Part shown: one piece after another, positions 51,240-56,045 of the stretch | Layout: each line of letters opens with the position of its first letter | How positions within the stretch are numbered: position 1 is the first letter of the stretch | Assembly: GCF_003002825.1 (NCBI RefSeq) | Contig: NZ_PVTE01000032.1 | Span: 1-56,045 of the forward strand | DNA length: 56,045 nucleotides | Source: Spirosoma oryzae | GTDB lineage: Bacteria > Bacteroidota > Bacteroidia > Cytophagales > Spirosomataceae | Reading direction: 5' to 3' | The notes under the pieces: model-generated | Told to the model about the DNA's origin: nothing | Databases searched by the model: none | What the model saw: only the letters and a program-made list of their open reading frames with translations | Translations under genes and position numbers: made by a program

Positions 51240-51671
51240 ATGTATCCTCCTCATTTGCTTGTCCCGATGCGGGAAGACCTGACGAGCGTCGGGTTTCAGG
51301 AACTGACTACGCCAGCCGAAGTGGATTCGGCCATGACCGATCAGAAAGGTACGGCGCTTGTCATCGTAAACTCGGTTTGCGGGTGCGCAGCGGGTGCGGC
51401 TCGTCCGGGCGTGAAAGCAGCCGTAGCGGCTTCACCGGTTAAGCCCGATCAGTTGCTGACGGTATTTGCCGGTGGCGATCCGGAAGCAACAGCCCGTATG
51501 CGGGAATACCTGCTGCCTTATCCACCATCATCGCCCTCGATTGCCTTGTTCAAAGACGGTGAGCTGGTTCATTTCGTTGAACGGCATCACATCGAAGGTC
51601 GGTCGGCACAGATGATCGCTCAACACCTGGTTATGGTGCTCGACGAGTTCTGCACGCCCGCAACGGCTTAA
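51240..51671 (+). CDS. BrxA/BrxB-family bacilliredoxin
   Basis: This 143-residue protein of the YphP/YqiW (DUF1094) family removes bacillithiol from oxidised proteins, or acts as a thiol-disulfide isomerase, through a CGC motif. The motif is present as Cys47-Gly-Cys49 in NSVCGCAAGAARPGV. The thioredoxin-like fold continues with LLTVFAGGDPEATARMREYL and SPSIALFKDGELVHFVERHH. It follows the suf genes on the same strand but beyond a repeat element, and ends at a shared terminator. Confidence 0.9.
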   Translation: MYPPHLLVPMREDLTSVGFQELTTPAEVDSAMTDQKGTALVIVNSVCGCAAGAARPGVKAAVAASPVKPDQLLTVFAGGDPEATARMREYLLPYPPSSPSIALFKDGELVHFVERHHIEGRSAQMIAQHLVMVLDEFCTPATA

Positions 51672-51720
51672 TTTTGTCTCAGACAGCGTCCCTGCTGTCG
51701 TGATGCTGTGTATAATTGAG

Positions 51721-51763
51721 TCAGTCCGCTAAGCCATGCTGTTTAGCGGACTGACTTTTTTTA
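51721..51763. terminator. Bidirectional Rho-independent terminator
   Basis: A 12-bp perfect stem (TCAGTCCGCTAA and its complement, 10-base loop) followed by CTTTTTTT lies between the convergent bacilliredoxin and permease genes. Confidence 0.85.
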
Positions 51764-53065
51764 TCCTTCCGATACAAGCGACAGGACGCAGAACACATCC
51801 ACGATCCATAGGCCAGGCGGTACTTCGCTGGATTTACCTACGGCCAGCTTGATGACCGTCCACGATAGGAAGCCCCAGATTAATCCCTGTGTAATCGAGT
51901 AACTAAACGGCACCAGTACAAGCGCCAGAAAGGCGGGGATGGCATCATCGAGTTTTTCCCAGTTGATGCGCACCACGGGTGTCATCATAAATGCGCCGAC
52001 CAACACCACCGCCGGAGCCGTAGCAATCGCCGGAACGGCAGACAGCAGGGGCGACAGGAACAGAAACGGTAAAAAGCAGCAACCCGCCACTATTGCCGTC
52101 AGGCCGGTACGCCCACCCTGCGCAATCCCCACCGCCGACTCGACATAGGCCGTTCCTGAACTGGTACCCAACACACCGGCCAACGTCGTCGCTACCGCGT
52201 CCGTTAGCATCGACTGACGAAGATTGCGCGGTTCACCATCTTCCGCCATCAGGCCACCGGCTTCGGCTACCCCTACGAACGTCGACAGGCTGTCGAACAG
52301 ATCGGTAAAGGCAAACGCGAAGATGACCGGTGCTACCGACCAACGCAGCGAACCCCACAAATCCAGCTTACCGATCAACGAGAAATCGGGGGCGGCAATT
52401 ACTGACGACAGATTGACAAGTGTTTTCTGCCCGTAATTGATAGCTGATGCATCGCCCCAGTACCGCCCAATGGGCCAGGCCAATAGCGTCGTCAGTGCGA
52501 TACCGATAATGATAGCCCCGGTGACGTTTCGCACCACCAGCACGCTGGTCAGGAGTAACCCAATCACAAACGTCAGTACAATGGGATCACTAATGCGTGC
52601 GGCCCCAACGAGCGTTGCGGGATTACCAATCACGAAATGAGCACTCTCAAAGCCGGTCAGCGTAATAAACAGGCCAATACCCGCCGATACCGCATAGCGA
52701 AGCGGCTGAGGAATGACGCGTACCAGCGCCGATCGAATGTTAAAAATGGAGAGCGCCAGAAAGATGATTCCTGCCCAGAACACGGCCCCCAAAGCGACCT
52801 CTGGCGCAAGCCCTATACCCTTGACCGCTGTGAACGTAAAAAACGCATTCAACCCCATGCCGGGCGCAACGACGATCGGATTACGGGCGTACAACCCCAT
52901 CATAATACTACAAAAAAACGCGAGCAGTACCGTAGCCGTCAACACGCCACTGAACGGTAGCCCCGCCTGACTTAGAATCGTCGGGTTGACGACAATGATG
53001 TACATCGTCGCCAGAAAGGTAGAGATACCGGCAAGCACTTCCGTCCGGCGGGTCGTTGTTGTCAT
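51761..53065 (-). CDS. NCS2-family purine permease, AzgA-like
   Basis: This inner-membrane transporter of 434 residues (ATG 53065; a GTG at 53089 would add 8) belongs to the guanine/hypoxanthine group of nucleobase permeases. It has about 12-14 hydrophobic segments, including FLATMYIIVVNPTILSQAG, VVAPGMGLNAFFTF, FAFTDLFDSLSTFVGVAEAGG and SSGTAYVESAVGIAQGGRTG, which carry the family's substrate-site motifs. It would import purines with protons. It is monocistronic, with a terminator at its 3' end and a repeat element in front of its start. Confidence 0.92.
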   Translation of the reverse strand: MTTTTRRTEVLAGISTFLATMYIIVVNPTILSQAGLPFSGVLTATVLLAFFCSIMMGLYARNPIVVAPGMGLNAFFTFTAVKGIGLAPEVALGAVFWAGIIFLALSIFNIRSALVRVIPQPLRYAVSAGIGLFITLTGFESAHFVIGNPATLVGAARISDPIVLTFVIGLLLTSVLVVRNVTGAIIIGIALTTLLAWPIGRYWGDASAINYGQKTLVNLSSVIAAPDFSLIGKLDLWGSLRWSVAPVIFAFAFTDLFDSLSTFVGVAEAGGLMAEDGEPRNLRQSMLTDAVATTLAGVLGTSSGTAYVESAVGIAQGGRTGLTAIVAGCCFLPFLFLSPLLSAVPAIATAPAVVLVGAFMMTPVVRINWEKLDDAIPAFLALVLVPFSYSITQGLIWGFLSWTVIKLAVGKSSEVPPGLWIVDVFCVLSLVSEG

Positions 53066-53123
53066 AGTCGTAACCGTTGTATTCGTCACAAACTACGCAG
53101 TATTCGGTTGATTCCGATATGGG

Positions 53124-53303
53124 TGTAGCCTGGACCTCCAGGTCCGGGTGGGTGCAGAGCGACCTAAATGGCTACCGCCTGACGTAGTTACCTTGGCGGT
53201 TATTCTGAAAATTAAACGTACGGAATCGTTGTCATCCGCCTTACGTGATTGGCCTGACGGCCTCCAGACCGGGACCGGGTCGCCGGAGCGGGTCCAGGCT
53301 ACA
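53124..53303. repeat. Stop-codon-associated inverted-repeat element, copy 4 (long)
   Basis: Ends TGTAGCCTGGACC (53124) and its inverted partner (to 53303) enclose a longer interior of about 150 bases that repeats the GCCTGACG(T/G) words twice. The core TTGGCCTGACGGCC at about 53249 matches copy 1. Its right end lies one base past the stop codon (53305-53307) of the small gene on the minus strand. Confidence 0.75.
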
Positions 53304-53304
53304 G

Positions 53305-53595
53305 CTACCGTCGTTGATTCAGGCGAAGTTTGCGCCGACGGTTTGCTACGCCGGGGGGCTCGTCGGTGACGGCAGCCGGGGCGGGGTTGGATGCCTTATC
53401 GGGAAGGGCTGGGTCGCTCGAAGGGCCGCGCTGCTCGGCGGTCACTTCAGCCGGTCTGGGGGGGCGCTCCCAGTCGGCCGACAGATCGCGGCTCAACTGT
53501 GCCGTTCCCCGGCGCGTTACCAGCCGAACCTGCGCGGCCAGCGGCTGTATACTGAGGGACAGGCCCAAAACGAGCGCGACGTATGTATTTGACAT
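53305..53595 (-). CDS. Small secreted protein of unknown function
   Basis: This 96-residue protein has a good signal peptide (MSNTYVALVLGLSLSIQPLA, cut after AAQ at residue 22). The mature chain is short and polar, rich in Arg, Pro and Ala, with a strongly basic end (ANRRRKLRLNQRR). I recognise no family. The ATG at 53595 overlaps the region of the lysA promoter on the other strand. Upstream extension would lose the signal peptide. Confidence 0.55.
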   Translation of the reverse strand: MSNTYVALVLGLSLSIQPLAAQVRLVTRRGTAQLSRDLSADWERPPRPAEVTAEQRGPSSDPALPDKASNPAPAAVTDEPPGVANRRRKLRLNQRR

Positions 53596-53618
53596 GGGCA
53601 AAAGATGGCGTAATTTTG
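53588..53618 (+). promoter_or_regulatory. Consensus promoter of lysA
   Basis: TTTG (53588-53591), 19 bases, then TAATTTTG (53611-53618), with the ATG 19 bases after the box, so the leader is only about 12-15 bases. The -33 box is 1 base from the start codon of the divergent small gene. Confidence 0.8.
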
Positions 53619-53637
53619 CGGTTCGTTTTTCCCAGAT

Positions 53638-54912
53638 ATGCAACTTGAACCGTCTCCGGGTCAGTCGGCCCGCTACCACATTCAGGGCGTCGATGTACTT
53701 AGTCTGGCCGATCAGTTTGATCTGCCGCTGTACGTATACGATGCTAACAAAATTATCGAAAAAATCGGTGAACTCCGGTCGGCGTTCAGTGGCGTAAATC
53801 TGCGTATCAAGTATGCCGCCAAGGCCCTAACCAACGTATCGATTTTGAAACTGATGCGGCAGCAGGGCGTTGAGATGGATTCGGTCTCGATCAACGAAGC
53901 CCGCATGGGTATACTGGCGGGGTACACGCCGGAGCAGATCATGTTTACCCCCAGTGGCGTATCGTTTTCGGAAGTTCAGGAAGCCATCGAACTGGGCGTT
54001 CAGCTTAACGTCGACAGCCTGTCGCTGCTCGAATGGGTGGGTCAAACCTACGGCAGCAGCGTCCCCGTCAGCATTCGGATCAACCCACACATCAGCGAAG
54101 GGGGCAACCTGAAAATCTCGACTGGTCATGCCGATTCCAAGTTTGGCATCTCGGTTGAACAGCGGGTCGATATTCGTCGGCTTGTCGAGCAGTACCACAT
54201 CACCGTCGTTGGCCTGCACGTACACACGGGCTCGGATTTTAAAAACGCCAGTGCGTTTCTCGACGGAGCCGCCGTGCTGTTCAACATGGCTACTGACTTT
54301 ACGGACCTCCGTTTCATCGACTTCGGCAGCGGTTTCAAAGTTGCCTACAAGGCGGGCGACCATGTGACGGATATTGCTGATCTGGGGCAGAAAGTAAGCG
54401 CGGCTTTTCAGTCGTTTTGCGAACGATACGGTCGTGACCTCGAACTGTGGTTCGAGCCGGGTAAATTCCTGGTCAGCGAATGCGGGCACATGCTGGTTCG
54501 GACAAACATCGTCAAGGAAAATCCGACACGGACATTTGCTGCCGTCGATTCGGGCCTGAACCACCTGATTCGGCCAATGATGTACGACTCGTGGCACGAC
54601 ATTCGGAACGTATCGAACCCGGAAGGTCCGGAAAAGCTGTATACCGTGGTCGGCTACATTTGCGAAACGGATACGTTTGCCACCGACCGGCCATTACCCG
54701 AAGTACGGCCTGGTGACGTATTGTCGTTTGAAAATGCCGGTGCGTACGGATTCAGTATGGCCTCAACCTACAACGCTCGCTTCCGACCGGCTGAAGTGCT
54801 GATCTACGATGGTGCGCCGTACCTGATCCGTCAACGCGACACCTTCGACGATCTGCTTCGCGGTCAGGTCGACGTACCCGTATTGAACACAGAAGAAGTT
54901 ACACACTTATAA
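53638..54912 (+). CDS. lysA: Diaminopimelate decarboxylase
   Basis: This 424-residue PLP enzyme makes lysine from meso-diaminopimelate in the last step of the pathway. The PLP lysine is Lys62 in IKYAAKALTN. Other family parts are GLHVHTGSDFKN, FIDFGSGFKVAY (the glycine-rich phosphate loop), LWFEPGKFLVSECGH, and the active-site Cys with Glu in GYICETDTFATDR. The end YDGAPYLIRQRDTFDDLLR matches LysA/Nsp-type decarboxylases. Carboxynorspermidine decarboxylase is the main alternative, but the length and motifs favour LysA. A consensus promoter precedes it. Confidence 0.88.
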   Translation: MQLEPSPGQSARYHIQGVDVLSLADQFDLPLYVYDANKIIEKIGELRSAFSGVNLRIKYAAKALTNVSILKLMRQQGVEMDSVSINEARMGILAGYTPEQIMFTPSGVSFSEVQEAIELGVQLNVDSLSLLEWVGQTYGSSVPVSIRINPHISEGGNLKISTGHADSKFGISVEQRVDIRRLVEQYHITVVGLHVHTGSDFKNASAFLDGAAVLFNMATDFTDLRFIDFGSGFKVAYKAGDHVTDIADLGQKVSAAFQSFCERYGRDLELWFEPGKFLVSECGHMLVRTNIVKENPTRTFAAVDSGLNHLIRPMMYDSWHDIRNVSNPEGPEKLYTVVGYICETDTFATDRPLPEVRPGDVLSFENAGAYGFSMASTYNARFRPAEVLIYDGAPYLIRQRDTFDDLLRGQVDVPVLNTEEVTHL

Positions 54913-54913
54913 C

Positions 54914-55022
54914 GTTTACAGTATTCGGTCTACAGAGCACGGCGGGCCGCGCATTGCTACCATTTATTGTCAGCGTAGCCTTGCTACCGAAGCCTGTAAA
55001 CCGTATACCCAAAACCAATAAA
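54914..55022. repeat. Hairpin element, ACCGTATACC/GAAAACC family, copy 3
   Basis: GTTTACAG (54914-54921) pairs with CTGTAAAC (54994-55001). The right part continues CCGTATACCCAAAACCAATA, like the right part of copy 1. It starts 1 bp after the lysA stop and ends 7 bp before the next gene. Confidence 0.55.
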
Positions 55023-55029
55023 CCAAGCA

Positions 55030-55743
55030 ATGGGACGCGCGTTTGAATACCGGAAAGCCCGGAAAATGAAACGGTGGGGCCAAATGGCTAAGACCTTTAC
55101 CCGCATCGGAAAAGATATCGTGATGGCCGTGAAAAGCGGGGGCCCTGACCCCGACTCTAACGGACGGCTGCGGGCCATCATTCAGAATGCCAAGGCGGCA
55201 AACATGCCGAAAGAGAACGTTGACCGGGCTATCAAGAAAGCGTCTTCTAAAGAGCAGGAAGACTATAAGGAAATCGTTTACGAAGCTTACGCACCACATG
55301 GCATTGCGCTGGTCATCGAAACGGCGACCGACAACCATAACCGTACCGTTGCCAACGTTCGCAGCTACCTCAACAAACTGGGTGGTAGCCTGGGTACGCA
55401 AGGAATGCTCGATTTCATGTTCGACCGAAAATCCGTATTTCGTATCCCGGCCGACGGTATCGATCAGGAAGAGCTGGAACTGGAATTGATCGACGTGGGT
55501 GGTGATGAAATTGAGTTCGATGAGGAAGCGAATCAGTTTGTCATCTACGGCGAGTTTACGGCTTTCGGCTCCATTCAAAAGTTTCTGGAAGAGAAAGGCT
55601 ATGAGATCAAACAGGCTGAATTCGAGCGCATTCCGAATGATTACAAGGAATTGACGGACGAAGAGGTTGCCGATGTGGAGAAGCTAATCGAACGCATCGA
55701 AGAAGACGACGACGTGCAGATGGTTTACCATAACATGAAGTAG
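55030..55743 (+). CDS. YebC/PmpR-family protein
   Basis: This 237-residue protein of the YebC/PmpR family (TACO1 in mitochondria) is known as a DNA-binding regulator in some bacteria and as a translation factor for proline runs in others. Motifs are AKTFTRIGKDIVMAVKSGGP, NMPKENVDRAIKKAS, EIVYEAYAPHGIALVIE and NRTVANVRSYLNKLGGSLG. The length is typical. It is isolated by a repeat upstream and a strong terminator downstream. Confidence 0.93.
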   Translation: MGRAFEYRKARKMKRWGQMAKTFTRIGKDIVMAVKSGGPDPDSNGRLRAIIQNAKAANMPKENVDRAIKKASSKEQEDYKEIVYEAYAPHGIALVIETATDNHNRTVANVRSYLNKLGGSLGTQGMLDFMFDRKSVFRIPADGIDQEELELELIDVGGDEIEFDEEANQFVIYGEFTAFGSIQKFLEEKGYEIKQAEFERIPNDYKELTDEEVADVEKLIERIEEDDDVQMVYHNMK

Positions 55744-55822
55744 GCAGGCTGGCCCTCTGTGCAGTATAACCATACAGACACAGAAGATTTCCCTCCCTGG
55801 GCGCTGTCTTCCGGACAAACTC

Positions 55823-55869
55823 ATTCAAAAACAAAGGCCACTGCTGAGCAGTGGCCTTTGTTTTTGAAT
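55823..55869. terminator. Long perfect bidirectional terminator
   Basis: A 22-bp perfect stem (ATTCAAAAACAAAGGCCACTGC at 55823-55844, TGA loop, complement to 55869) has A and T runs on both sides. It lies between the convergent yebC-like gene and the CHU_C gene. Confidence 0.88.
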
Positions 55870-55876
55870 GATGTGA

Positions 55877-56045
55877 TTAGCGCATACTGACTCCTTCGCG
55901 CAATATCTGTACGTAGCCTTTGAAGACCTGCGCGGGCGCACCCCGGTCCAGCACCGCGTAGCGCACCGTCGCCTGGTAGTAGTACAAGCCGCTGGGCAAC
56001 TCCGTGCCGTCGCTCGACCGACCGTCCCAGTTCAGACTCCCCGTC
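55877..56045 (-). CDS. 3' end of a gliding-motility/T9SS C-terminal-domain protein (partial)
   Basis: On the minus strand an open frame enters from the right edge and ends at TAA (55877-55879). Its last 55 residues include NWDGRSSDGTELPSGLYYYQ, then TVRYAVLDR and FKGYVQILRE. This is the end of the gliding-motility-associated C-terminal domain (CHU_C type), which directs large surface proteins out through the type IX secretion system. The rest of the protein lies outside the window. Confidence 0.82.
   Translation of the reverse strand, partial: TGSLNWDGRSSDGTELPSGLYYYQATVRYAVLDRGAPAQVFKGYVQILREGVSMR

Noticed and set aside
1..56045. CRISPR arrays, insertion sequences, tRNA and rRNA genes
   Set aside because: I looked for regularly spaced repeats, transposase-like frames and tRNA-like cloverleaf segments and found none; the dispersed repeats present are hairpin elements without coding capacity.

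Overview
The window looks like the chromosome of a Bacteroidota bacterium of the order Cytophagales, most like Spirosoma and its relatives (inference; no marker gene such as rRNA is present). The evidence is three SusC/SusD outer-membrane uptake pairs, FecI/FecR-type regulators, DUF4974-, DUF2851- and DUF5872-like families, a gliding-motility/type IX secretion C-terminal domain at the right edge, and promoters of the Bacteroidota form TTTG-N19-TAnnTTTG. I see no tRNA, rRNA, CRISPR array, transposase or prophage.

Layout. 1-10.9 kb: ECF sigma factor, FecR anti-sigma, SusC with an STN signalling domain, SusD, a haem-binding FG-GAP lipoprotein and a cytochrome P450. 11-19 kb: housekeeping genes (ribosome hibernation factor, metK, an ECF sigma factor, lycopene cyclase, lipA, OsmC) mixed with secreted proteins of unknown function. 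19.3-28.5 kb: a second uptake locus (FecR lacking its C-terminal domain, SusC without STN, SusD) followed by an exported TIM-barrel isomerase, a DUF1080 protein and an exported Gfo/Idh/MocA oxidoreductase. This set fits oxidative (3-keto) glycoside breakdown. 28.5-32.2 kb: DUF2851, an SDR and a secreted M20 amidohydrolase. 32.3-37.4 kb: a third SusC/SusD locus with a small lipoprotein, driven by a consensus housekeeping promoter. 37.9-46 kb: MaoC hydratase, lipoprotein, subtilase, beta-barrel protein, SDR, MarR regulator and two arginine-deiminase-fold enzymes. 46.2-51.7 kb: sufC-sufD-sufS, an inserted toxin-antitoxin pair whose toxin carries an in-frame stop, sufE, a sufT/MIP18-like gene and a bacilliredoxin; sufB is absent. 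51.7-56 kb: purine permease, small secreted protein, lysA, yebC-like gene, and the 3' end of a CHU_C-domain protein.

The most unusual structure is between genes. Several families of long inverted repeats occupy the gaps. One family (four copies, 96-180 bp, with palindromic terminal inverted repeats and an oriented core) touches or nearly touches a stop codon in every copy. Others are long hairpins whose arms iterate a short word. The three uptake loci also show three different regulatory states: complete sigma/anti-sigma/STN, orphan truncated FecR, and housekeeping promoter only.
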